This document shows, in pieces, positions 10,707-30,191 of a DNA stretch of 64,000 bases. The notes under the pieces were generated by a model, which had not been told where the DNA came from, searched no databases, and saw nothing but the letters and a program-made list of their open reading frames with translations. Where the stretch lies: contig NC_079419.1 of the NCBI RefSeq assembly GCF_026213295.1, positions 18,603,061 through 18,667,060 of the forward strand. Reading direction: 5' to 3'. The position numbers and the translations under genes were made by a program. Within the stretch, counting starts at the first letter, position 1. Every line of letters begins with the position of its first letter. The DNA comes from Gadus chalcogrammus (lineage: Eukaryota; Chordata; Actinopteri; Gadiformes; Gadidae).

Positions 10707-12453
10707 GTCAAAAGTAGGCCTAGATGATTCATTTGAAGGATGTGGTGTTTGAATATGTTATTTTGTCCTTGACCCTGATTCAATGAGCATCTGTTATCAG
10801 GCCGTAAACCAACAGACCTAGCCAACAATAGGCCATTGGACATAAGCATCTGTCTCGGACTATGACTTAAATCGCCCAAAAAAATTATTGTGTTGTTCTC
10901 AGCATGGAAAATGAATACAGAGCCGAAAGGAAAAAGCTAACCGGCCATGTTTCAAACTTTTGAGCACTAAAGTAAACCCAGCTTTGGCCTGTGAGTGGCA
11001 CTAAAGATTTGAAATCGGGCCCCCAAATTGATATGAGGGTGTCTTTCTTGCGGGTTTGAAATGTTTGGTTTCAGGTCCTATGCTGCCACCTGCTGCCAAA
11101 CCATAACCTTGTAATGCGTAGTAGCGTAGTAGTTTAGGGAATCAGATATTTTATGATGATTGAATGTGGAAAAGTTGAATATTATAATTTGCAATGTTCA
11201 TATGCGAATGCATATGAACGCATGCATTCATAGGCTATGTGTGATTCCCTGATGTCCAACTCAGGTTGGATTAATCCTCACACGGTCACATCACACCTGG
11301 TGCAATTTTCAGTATCAGTAGCAAGCATACGCAATAATGCAAAGCATCAGTGTTTTGTGATATTTTTGTTTCAAAGATCTGGGGTATCCTGTAGGCTGGT
11401 TTTCTATTAAAACACACACAAATGACTGTGAGGTCACAATGCGCTCAATGATAGGTTCGGGACGCTGGACTCCTCATAATGCCTCGTGTCAATCAAGTAC
11501 CTGCTCAAGTTCATTTTCATCAGTTTCATTCGCCCTTCGACGCCAAGTAGAGGTAAGTCATGAACTATAGCTCTAAGTAGTCCCATTTTATGTCAATGCT
11601 ATTATCAATCCGTCCCTGGCACATTATTACATATCAATTATTTATTTATCGAAGTGTAAAAGATAAATCTAGCCTACCACATATTGCTCGATTGAAATAA
11701 GGTTAAGCCGTGCTCGGGGCGTCGTGGACCTCGGGCCCGCCACGGCCTCTCTCACCTCACTCTCCAAACACCAAAGGGCCTTTGCCCCCTCTTCGAAAAG
11801 TTCAATGTCATTTTAGAAAGTCATCTAACTGATTGATAACGCTAACAATTATGTAAGTTATTGTAAATGTTTTTTCACGGTGAAAACACTGATCGATTTA
11901 TCGGTAATCGTCGTAACCTTCTGTCACCATAACCGTAAAGTCGAAAACCATAACCGTAATACCGCATGAATATACAGATCGGTACAATTGTGGATCGTTG
12001 CTGCATGTATTCACGCCATCGCACTTAATGAGGGTGATATCTGAGGGAATGCTGCTGCTGGAGGTGTTTTAACGACTGCATTAGCTCACTCTCTTACTAG
12101 CTATTGGCTACTGACGTTTATGTTATGACATGATTCGGTGTGCGCTGTACTCACACTCGTGGTTGGTTCAATTTTTCAGTGATGAACTGTGACTTTGACC
12201 GAATTAGTTAGTCTTTATCGACTTCCAATGCAAGTAATGTTGTTGTAAACCTAATGAGACACCGTGATAGGAGCGTGCAACTCATGCCGTTTTATTCTCT
12301 TTTCACAAATTTTTCACATCACTCACACACTTAATTTCTTGTACCAGAATTCAAAATTGCATGAGTATGCTTCAGACCCAAGCAGTGGTCCAATCTATGT
12401 ATGTGGTAAAGACTCAATTAATTAAATAATAAATTGAATATGTTTTATTACAG
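10707..12453. other. Upstream region of TOGARAM-like gene, copy 1
   Basis: About 1.7 kb without a clear ORF, shared with copy 2. Two splice-competent pieces could be 5'-untranslated exons: one ending CCAAGTAGAG|GTAAGT at 11,552, and 12,348-12,405 (ACCAG| ... |GTAAAG). The second reads NSKLHEYASDPSSGPIYV and, joined to the exon at 12,454, continues as CETHREIIEQRRWTGRHCF then LCGLN and stop, out of frame with the downstream ATG. No TATA box could be assigned. Confidence 0.35.
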
Positions 12454-12484
12454 AGACTCATAGGGAGATTATCGAACAGCGACG

Positions 12485-21091
<8,607 letters not shown>

Positions 21092-21092
<1 letters not shown>

Positions 21093-21097
21093 ATAAA
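21092..21097 (+). promoter_or_regulatory. Polyadenylation signal of TOGARAM-like gene, copy 1
   Basis: AATAAA overlaps the TGA stop (TGAATAAA), so the 3' UTR would be very short unless a distal signal is used. The same arrangement occurs at 49,523-49,528. Confidence 0.6.
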
Positions 21098-21179
21098 AAA
21101 AGGCCTAAGGACGGGAACGAGAAGACTCACTGCTCTCTTTGCACTTTTACAGGTAGATTGTGTTTCACTTTAACAGGTA

Positions 21180-21414
21180 CAATTTTCCATTACAATTAGG
21201 GCATTTTATCCAAAGCGACTTACATCGGATAATACACACATTGACACACCGACGGCAGAGTCAACCATGCAAGGTGACCGCCAGCTTGTCGGGAGCAGTT
21301 AGGGTTGAGTGTCTTGCTCCGGGACACGTCAACACTCAGCTAGGAGGAGCTGGGGATCGAACTAGCAACCTATTACGATACAACTGTTCTACCTCCTGAG
21401 CTAAGCCGATCCAA
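21180..21414 (-). mobile_element. tRNA-derived SINE, minus strand
   Basis: On the minus strand the head reads GGCTTAGCTCAGGAGG (A box) and GCTAGTTCGATCCCC (B box), and the tail GTCGCTTTGGATAAAATGCCC, a conserved fish SINE tail. Flanked by ACAGGTA at 21173-21179 and 21415-21421. Its position just downstream of the gene is shared with copy 2 (49,611-49,850). Confidence 0.8.
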
Positions 21415-21431
21415 ACAGGTAGCCTCTCAAA

Positions 21432-22081
21432 TAGGGATGTCCCGATCCAGCTTCTTGCACTTCCGATCCGATACCGATATTGTAGCTTTTAGCAACGGCC
21501 GATACCGATACCGGCCGATCCAAGCATGTATTAAAGATTAAAGATATTTACTTATTTTGTTGTACTACTCATGTTGAAAAGGGTTTTACTCTTAAGAACA
21601 ACTAGCCAACTTAATTAGGTTAGTTTGAATAATCCACAATAGTTGGTAATGAGAAGCTGACCTTTTTATTCAGGGTTAAATAAACACAAAATAGACTAAA
21701 TAATAAATAGTCAAATTACGACACACACACTGAATTGGCATCAGTGCTCTGTTCTTGAACAACAAGAGTGTAAACAATATAACATTATATATAAAAGCAA
21801 CATACACAAAACTTGAGTAGAAAATAGTCAAATTACCACACACACAGTGTGCGCTAGGTGTGCTTAACAACGCGGACCGGATTTGGGGGGAAAAGCTGAA
21901 AAAATCTGGAATGGATTACCTACATTGGTGCGCTCGAAAACACGGACCGGAGTTTTGAAAACAAACTGGATCGGGAGTCCGGATCGGGATATTCCCGTGC
22001 AGGCCGATCCGATATTGATATGCATTTTTTTGCTAATATCGGCGGCCGATCCGATCCAAATATCGGATCGGGACATCCCTA
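21432..22081. mobile_element. hAT-type MITE, TAGGGATGTCCCGATC ends
   Basis: Ends TAGGGATGTCCCGATCC and GGATCGGGACATCCCTA are inverted. CTCTCAAA flanks both sides (21424-21431 and 22082-22089), an 8-bp duplication typical of hAT. Copy 2 carries the same insertion with an internal deletion at 49,868-50,392. Confidence 0.9.
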
Positions 22082-22662
22082 CTCTCAAAGCCTGTAATCA
22101 AAGCCTGGGGCCTCATTTATCAACCGTACTTACACACAGATTTGTGCGTAAGGAGGGCGTAAGATCATTGCCACGCAAAGTATGGAATTTACCAAAATGT
22201 ACGAACAGAATCTAGTGGTAGAATAGCGATGTTACAAGTGCAAAGCAAAGCATTTAAGAGTGTCAACGTCTGCATTAAGCAATCGACATCCACATATGTC
22301 CCATGTTTACTTTAATTAGAAAACATTAAATTACTCCTTTGTCTAATTTTAAACGGACAAATTACCTAATTGGTGTCAAACCTTATAAAAGACAGCTGTG
22401 AGAAATGTATGAAATCTAGTGCAATGGCTTATCTTGCGTTATTGGAAGACTTGGCAACCATGCGCTCCGCAGGGAGCGCGTCTTCAAAGATTGTACTGAT
22501 CTGCTTGGAGAGAGCACAGAGTGGCTTCTTAGTAGGTACCACTTCCCAAAGAATGTACTGCTGGATTTGTGTCGTGATTTAGGGCCAATGTTGGCTCGAG
22601 ACACGAGACTCACAAACGCAATCCCTGTGCATATCCAACTCCTTTCCACCCTGGGATTTTTA

Positions 22663-24439
22663 CAGGTTGTCCGCGGAGGTCTTAAAAGTCTTAAAAAGTC
22701 TTAAATTAATTTTTCTAAATTTAAGGCCTTAAAAAGTCTTAAATTCATCAAAAATGTCATATGCTGGTCTTAAATTTATAACTCGGAGGTCTTAAATTTG
22801 TCGGGGCAGGGTTATTTATTTTTTTATTTTTCTCGCGGGACTTTTCGGGAAGGAGATGTACGAGGGGCTACTTTCTTGCTAGCTGCATATATAAACGGAT
22901 GTTTGCGTGCTTGCTAGCTAGTCTGCAACAATGGGTAAATGCAAGTTCAACGTCAGTTGGCTGGAAGACGTCCATCTCCGAGGTTGGCTAGCGTCCGTTG
23001 CCAACCCAGAACAGGCCAGATGCATTCCGTGCAAAAGTAGCCTACATTCAAGCTCGGCACCATGGGGATTAAGGCTGTCGTCAGCCATATGCAGAGCCAA
23101 AAACATAAAACCTCTGCCAGGAGCCACACACAGACCCCAGCCATTTCTACGTTTTGCATCTCTGCCCCGGCGCTACCGCCGCAGACGGTCCGCGCTGCTA
23201 GCACTGACCTGAGGGCAGCATTTGGTGCGACACCAACACTGAAAGCGGAGGTGTCGTGGATTCTAAACACAGTGGTCAAGCACCAGTCCTAAAACTCGAA
23301 TGAGGGGATAGGAGATCTCTTCGGTTTGATGTTCCCTGACTCTCAAATCGCGAGCACCTTTACTGCTGGAAGGGACAAAACGGCGTATATAACTCGCTTC
23401 GGACCAGTGCCTTTCATCCGAAACGAGCGAATCTGCAGCGTCAACAAGGCTGATTTTGTTTTGATATTTGAGACGTTGAACCACGCCACTAAAAGCAAGC
23501 AACTTGACGTGCACGTCCGATATTGGGTCGGAGATCGAGTGCATTCCCGGTACTTGGGCTCGCAATTCATGGGGCCCCACATATATGGGGGTAAAAGGGA
23601 TGATGATACATAATATTTTTTAGACAATATGCAGAATCTTTTTACTTACTAATTAACACGGTCGGCTATTTTGCCAGCACGCCACCCTAGCCATATTATG
23701 GGCAACCGTGTTCCCCTTGGCTGTGATTTGAACTTTGAATTCCTCGTAGGAGTTCATAATAATACATTGCTCGCTTTGGATGAAATACACCGCTCTTGCG
23801 CGATTTATTTTGCATAAGGGTGAGTCAAATGACGCGAGAAACGCCCATTTTATGTGAACGCGCATTGAACCTAAAGCGGAAAACCTGGTTCAACTAATTG
23901 AATCTAAAGTGAGCGTCGTGGTACCATTTAACTGTGATTGCGAGTTGCGGCTCTGTCGAGCCAGGTTTTCCCAAGAAAGCCTGGGTATGTTCAACGAGGT
24001 TCGTGGTATAGCCTACCCCCCAGGTCTTACAGAAGGCATTTATTTAATGGTGAAAATATTATTAATCAGTGGCGTAAATATCGACGGTGCAACCGGTGCA
24101 GCTGCCCGGGGGCCCAGACGCTGTCACCCCCCTCTCAACAACTTACAACTTGGGTGCACTATAAATACGTGCTGGGGCACCCAAATTAAAAATGTAGGCG
24201 CACCAGTGCACCCAAGGAAAGAATTAGTCTGGAGCCCTGGAGTATCACTTTATGTTCAATAATCAGACAGAAAGTAAACTTGAATGAGTCTCATTGAGTG
24301 ACCATGCTATGCTTGGGTTGTAATACAGCGGGATCCCCCCCACTATCGCGGGTTTAAGGTCTTAAATTTCATTCAAGGTGTTATTAAAAAGGTCTTAAAA
24401 AGTCTTAAATTTGACTTGCTGAAACCTGCAGATACCCTG
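22663..24439. mobile_element. hAT element inserted in Harbinger (copy 1 only)
   Basis: Ends CAGGTTGTCCGCGG and (right, reversed) CAGGGTATCTGCAGG, with subterminal AAGTCTTAAA repeats at both ends. The 5-bp TTTTA is duplicated at 22658-22662 and 24440-24444. Copy 2 has the empty site GGGATTTTTAGCTACC near 50,965. It carries a transposase remnant. From about 23,590 to 24,290 the interior is unrelated DNA, partly another repeat ending TTAGTCTGGAGCCCTG. Confidence 0.85.
22931..23580 (+). pseudogene. hAT transposase N-terminal fragment
   Basis: Starts MGKCKFNVSWLEDVH. A BED/TTF-like finger is readable across one frame change (ARCIPCK, then MGIKAVVSHMQSQKHKT), then TPTLKAEVSWILNTVVKHQS, FGLMFPDSQIASTF and, near 23,455, NKADFVLIF followed by TKSKQLDVHVRYW, close to the first catalytic region. 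At least two frame changes, then truncation near 23,580. Confidence 0.65.
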
Positions 24440-25444
24440 TTTTAGCTACCGGCACATTTCAGCGTGAGGTTGGAGACATATCCGGCACTTCTCAGCCATC
24501 GATGAGTAGGACCATGCCGGCGGTGTTGGAAGCAATTATTTCCCTGGCCCCAAACTACATCCAGTTCCCTTACAGAGATCCCCAACAAGCCGAAATCAAA
24601 CGGGGCTTTCACGCCATCGCCGGATTCCCAAACATAATTGGAGCCATAGATTGCACCCACATAGCCACAAAAGCACCGTCAACTAACGAATTTAACTATG
24701 TTAACAGAAAGGGGTTTCATTCTGTCAACGTGCAAATCGTTTGTGATGCAAATCTATCCTTGTTAAACGTTGTTGCGTGGTGGCCTGGAGGAACACACGA
24801 CTCATTCATCATGCAGAACAGCTCTGTTGGTGTGAGTCTCCAAGAAGGCGCTGTGGAAGATGGCTGGCTCATTGGTGAGTATTAGGCTACAACATGTTTA
24901 AAATACTATTGCTGGGTTGTGTACAGTTGTTTAAAAATGTATCATCATTAGGTGATCAAGGTTACCCGCTGAAGCCATGGCTAATGACCCCCTTAACCAA
25001 CCCGAGGACCCAGCAGGAAGTATAACCGGGCCCATGCGCGCACGAGGGGCACCGTTGAGCGCGAAATAGGCCTGCTGAAAGGGCGATGGCTGTGCCTTTC
25101 CAGCAAGGGGGGGGACACTGCAGTATCGGCCTGAAAAGGTGTGAAGGATCATCATAGCTTGCTGTGTGCTACACAATTTAGCCATCAGACAGGGGGTCCC
25201 TCTGCAGGAACTCCCCAGACCAGACGGTCCTATGCCTGACGCGTTGCCCCTACCACCTCCTAATGCCACTGGCCTTCAGACGAGACAGGATCATACAGAG
25301 ATTTTAGGTAAATCTAGCACAGAAACATAACATTTTTCATTTTGTGTTTTGCAGCATTGGAGGTGGAAAAAAAGCGCAATTGGTCAACGGTTTATGGTGT
25401 ATTTGACATTTTATTTGCGCAAGGGGCAATCTGTTCAAGAGACT

Positions 25445-25885
25445 AATTGATTTGATACATTGGTCATGTTGGTCAGTTGCTCCTTCAGGTCATTAATGGA
25501 TTATGTCATTTCCTCTTGGTTTTGCAGCTCCGCCTCCACCAGCACTCTTGGCGCACGGTGCACGGGAGGGACAATGGACGGCCCCGGTTCCTCCGACTCC
25601 TCCAGCAACAGCACCATGGGACCCACTGTGAAAGAAACTAATTCACAATAATTTCACCGAGTTTAGTATCGAAGGTTTTTTTCTTCTAAATGTCAAAATT
25701 TCAATAAAATGTTTGCAAACACAGTTTGTTTCTTGTACCTTCAATTTGAATGTTAGGCAGCCCAGCGTCGGTGTCACCGTCCTGCCGGACAGAGCTGCGT
25801 CGCCAATGATGCTGGCAATTGGGTTGTCCACAGGGCTCCAGAGTGCGACCTACCTAATTTCTTAAGGTACGAGTTAAAATTGAAT
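25445..25885 (-). pseudogene. Harbinger SANT-like partner remnant (copy 2)
   Basis: Counterpart of 352-788, with the same in-frame stop in the last helix and the same missing N-terminal domain. It differs by a 4-bp deletion near 25,455. Confidence 0.65.
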
Positions 25886-26057
25886 GAGGTCGCTCCGGTG
25901 CTACTTGCAGGAGGTGCTACCACAAATCTCTCCCGCGGTTGTGGTTGATAATAAAATCGTACTTTCTGGCTCATTCCTGCGAGTCCACTACTCTCTCTCG
26001 CTCCCAGCTGTCTCTGCCTGCCTGTCTGTCTGCACCTTTTACAGTCTATGGTCCGCA

Positions 26058-27331
26058 CACTACACGTGCACGGGACTCTCTAAATCGACGCCACTTTGAC
26101 CTGGGCGGGACTTTACGTCCTACGTCACTCGCTATGGGTGTGCATGTGTGCGCGTAGCCGTCACTCGCGATGGGTGTGCATGTGAGAAAGGTTTTGGCTT
26201 TTAGTGTCTGGGTTGGTAATAACGGTTCTGATGATTTTTCTGATGGAAAAGTGGTCTTTTATTTCCATAATCTTTGTTCAGTGAACGCATAAACCCGTTT
26301 GTTAGTTAGCAGTTAAACAAAATGCGATCTCTTTTGTTTACAGTTACCAACGACCAACTGATGATTGGGGGTTCGATTCCCTTGTGATGCAAGGTTTTTT
26401 CTTTCATTTTGGACTGCACACACATCGCGAGTGACGGATAGTCGCACAATGTACACACATCACTGTCTTTACAATATCTAGGCAACCGAAGTTTAAAGAT
26501 TGTCAAGTGGTTAACTCTTGAATCGCAGTACTTGTACTAAGACCTGATGGGTTAGTGGTCAGAGAACAACTCATTAACGCAGGGATAAGGGGTTCGATTC
26601 CTTAATGAAGCCAGCTTTTTTCTCTCAAACCCTAACCCTGGACTGGATGTTTGTATGCCATTTTGCGTAACTTGTAGTTTATGATGAAGAAATGTTACTG
26701 GGGTTAAGGTTAGGGTAACGGTAATAAGACACAAAGTGTTTTTGCAACACAATATTTCTTACAATAACAAAGTCCAAAGTTTTGATGACTCCAGTAGGAA
26801 ACTTAAGATACCTAGAGAAATGCGTGAGTGCTCACAAAACATCAACAAGTCAGCAGTGTGGTACAGGGTGATCATTTCTGATATACAGTACAAAAGCTGA
26901 AACTATTAGCCAGGAGTGGGAAAGATGCAGACGCAGACGTGGGAAGCAATAAGACGCACCAACACACAGTTGTCTGTTGCAAAATGGTTCAGAGTTTAAT
27001 ATAAATAGTTAGGGTTAGCTGGTATGGCGTTATCTGGTATAGCTATAGTCTAATGTTAGCTTAGTTCGTGTTGTTTCGTCATGTTAATCGCTAGAAATAG
27101 TAAGTCATTTGTAGAAATATAGCCTATCATCACATACTGTAGGAATGTCACCCACCCTCCATCGCGTACGACACTGACGCTCGTAATCCTGTAGTGCAAG
27201 GGACTTCGTGCACAGATCCCTGAGACAAACGGCTACGCCCACACATGCAAACCCATAGCGAGTGACGTAGGACGTAAAGTCCCGCCCAGGTCGAAGTGGC
27301 GTCGATTTAGAGAGTCCCACACGTGCACAGT
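26058..27331. mobile_element. Element bounded by ~95-bp inverted repeats (copy 2)
   Basis: Counterpart of 961-2220: left arm about 26,061-26,160, right arm about 27,230-27,330. The interior differs slightly (a CAAACCCTAACCCTGG insertion near 26,625). No gene inside. Confidence 0.5.
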
Positions 27332-28006
27332 CTTGCTGCGCACGCAGTACGCTCAAAAAAGTAAACAAAGCAGATACAATATGAAGCGGACGATAGTCGA
27401 TTATTTTAAGAAGAAAAATGTGCCAGAGGAAACAAATGAGGCTGTTGTTGGTGGTGACGGAGAAAGGTTAGCAGAGATAGCGACAAGAATCTCAGATTCT
27501 TCTGAAGACGACAGTGACAAGTTGGCGAAAAAGGCGGGGGGCAGTGGGGAGAAAAAAAAAAGTAGTTTTCAAGAACAATGGCTGGTGCAGTTCCCGTGGT
27601 TACGATATGAGGGACAAGCCATGGTGTGTGTGTGTGTGTGTACTGCAGGACATGTAGCCCGTCCGTTGCAGGCAGGACACATTTTGTAAATTGATCTACA
27701 CAGTTCAGAGTGCAGTCATTAAAATTACACAATGAAAGCCAAAAGCACAAGACGTGCAGGAACCGCTGCATCACACGAAGCTCCCAGCCCCTCCCCACCT
27801 CATTTAATAGGATTGATGAGAGCAATCGCTCGGCGGAGAATGACGAAATGATCATCAAATTTAACACCGCCTACAACATCGCTAAAGAGGAACTCCCGTT
27901 CACAAAATTCAAATCACAGATCATACTAATGAAGAAGAACGGACTGAACGTCAACCCCACATATTCCAACGACACTGCGTGTGCACAATTTGTGGGAGTT
28001 ATAGCA

Positions 28007-30191
28007 CAGTGATTCCCAACCGGGGGTACGCGGACCCCTAGGGGTACGCGTGAGTATTGCAGGGGGTACGCAGAAAGATTATAAATTAGCCTACAAAAAT
28101 TAAATTATGAATTTTAATAAGCCCATAAGTCTATTTTCGCATCCGCAATTAACAGTTCTTCCTCAGTGATTGTAAGACTACAATGCACATCATGAAAAAT
28201 GGCGACATCAGACCTATGCTATATATGCGTCAGACGTCTGTTGTTCACGTTTGCGCTTTAAAAAAAAAGCTTCACGTTCTTGCTGCGGTTGCGCGCGAAG
28301 CTAGCTAACCAACGTTAACTGCAAACCAACTGTAAACATGGATGCATGGCTAGGCAGGAGTAAACGTCCAGCTACCGCTACTGCTACCGTCGCCCCGGAT
28401 GCGGGCACAGGGGAGCCAAGTGAAAAAATGAATAAAGAGACCACTACCAAACACCGGCAGTACAAAGAGAAATACATTTTGTATGGATTTAATTGTACAT
28501 CGTCTGATCCACCTCAGCCTCAGTGCTTTTTTTGCGGTGAGGTCCTGTCAAATAATTCAATGAAACCAGCCCATCTGCAGCGTCACCAGAGCACCAAACA
28601 CGCGGGAAATGTAGGTAAGACCGAAGACTTTTTCAAACGAAAAATGTCTGAATTCAAGTCAAGTCAGACTACACTAAAGAGAGCAGCAAATGTGTCAAGC
28701 AAAGCATTGGAGGCCTCCTATGCTGTGTCATTACTTGTGGCTAAGTAAAAAAAAACAACATTAAATTGCCGAAGATCTGATTCTCCCTGCCGCTATACTT
28801 TTGGTTGAAGTTATGCTGGACAAGAAAGCAGCAGATGCGCTGAAAACCGTTCCATTACCAAACAACACAGTCTGTCGTCGGATCGATGATATCGCCACTA
28901 ATATTGTTGAGCAGGTGGTCAATAAAATGAACAGAGCAGGTCTGTTCGCTTTGCAGTTAGATGAAATGACGGATGTGAGTGGGGAGGCTCAGCTCTTGGC
29001 CTTTGTGCGCGAGTCGGACATACATGAGCATTTTCTGTTTTGCAAGAAGCCCTGAGTGAGCCCTGAGTTAAGTGCTGTTATGGATGACGCAGTTAAGGTG
29101 CTTAATTACATTCAGTCCAGGCCTATGAATCACCGATTGTTTCAGAGTCTTTGTCAAGACAGCGGGGCAAAGCGCGATCAGCTGCTGCTTCACACGGACG
29201 TTCGCTGGTTGTCTCGCGGCAAAACCCTACGGAGGCTTTTCGAATTTCGCATCGAGGTGTCTGCTTTCTTGAAAGAGCACTTGCACCCCCTTGCGGTTGT
29301 TTTTGAGAACACAGGCTGGATTGCACGCCTTGCATATCTTGCCGATGTCTTCTCCAAGCTGAATGAACTCAATCTGGCACTTCAAGACAAGGACGCACAC
29401 ATACTTAACATGTATGACAAAGTGAATGGATTCATACATAAAGTCACCTTGTGGGAGAAGAAATGCAACAATGGAGATGTGAGCTGTTTTCCACTCGTTG
29501 TTACCCATCTTGTCACCACTGATGCTGAAAAAAATCCTTTAGTCAAAATCATCAGAACACATCTCTCCAAACTCCAAACTGACTTCAACCAGTACTTCCA
29601 TGACATCGAAGAAAAGTCAGAGCAACTGGACTGGGTGAGGAACCCCTTCAGAGGGACTGAGAGCAGCAGCAGCCTTCCTGCCAGACTGCAGGAAAACCTG
29701 GTGGATTTGTCCTTTGATCGTATGCAAAAGATGGCACATGCTGAAAAGTCACTGACTGAGTTTTGGTGTGAAGTTGAAAAGGAAAATCCTGAGCTGGGGA
29801 AATGTGCATTAAATTAACTATTACCTTTTGGATCAACTTACATGTGTGAAGTGACCTTCTCAGCCCTGACTCACATCAAAACCAAGCAGAGAAACAGACT
29901 GAATGTGGAGAGCAGCTTGTTGGCGGCTGTTGCCACACTGCCCCCAGAAATGTCAAAGCTTTTGAAAGACAGGCAAGCGCAAGTGTCTCATTAAACTGAA
30001 TAAAAGGTATTTTTTTCCACTCACAATGATTGTATATGGTATTATTTAAATGAGCAGGTGGATTAGATATAAAGACAAAGGGTTAAAAATAAGTACACAT
30101 TAAGGCGAATAATCCACATGAGAGAGGGGGTACTTTTAACATGGAAACCAGCTCAAGGGGTACACTGGTCAAAAAAGGTTGGGAACCACTG
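28007..30191 (+). mobile_element. hAT transposon (ZBED/Buster-like) with 8-bp duplication
   Basis: Ends CAGTGATTCCCAACC and (reversed) CAGTGGTTCCCAACC, flanked by TTATAGCA at 27999-28006 and 30192-30199. Copy 1 has the empty site GAGTTATAGCAGAC near 2,896. A 2,185-bp element carrying a broken transposase. Confidence 0.95.
28338..29994 (+). pseudogene. ZBED5/SCAND3-like hAT transposase
   Basis: Starts MDAWLGRSKRPATATATV. A BED-type finger (CFFCGEVL ... HLQRHQSTKH) lies at 28,338-28,748. After a frameshift at the A-run near 28,747 come IVEQVVNKMNRAGLFALQLD and EMTDVSGEAQ (first catalytic Asp). A TGA at 29,053 marks an internal deletion joining FLFCKKP to LSAVMDDAVKVLNYIQSRP. 29,056-29,817 is open to CALN, then TAA. 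The dimerisation tail (GSTYMCEVTFSALTHIKTKQ) ends at 29,994. It is near full length but defective. Confidence 0.85.

Larger units (their letters stand above)
22107..25330 (+). pseudogene. PIF/Harbinger element with transposase, interrupted by a hAT
   Basis: Begins near the family-type end GGGGCCTCATTTATCAACC. Transposase exon 1 runs from ATG 22,424 to 24,874 and exon 2 from 24,952 to 25,330. DDE residues are visible: Asp in GAIDCTHI (24,649), Asp in PGGTHDSFI (24,799) and Glu in RTRGTVERE (25,057). Lesions: a frameshift near 22,453, a 1.8-kb hAT insertion at 22,663-24,439, a two-base loss at QQEVYNRAH near 25,020, and TGA near 25,148. The minus-strand SANT-like partner follows at about 25,445-25,885. 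Confidence 0.85.
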
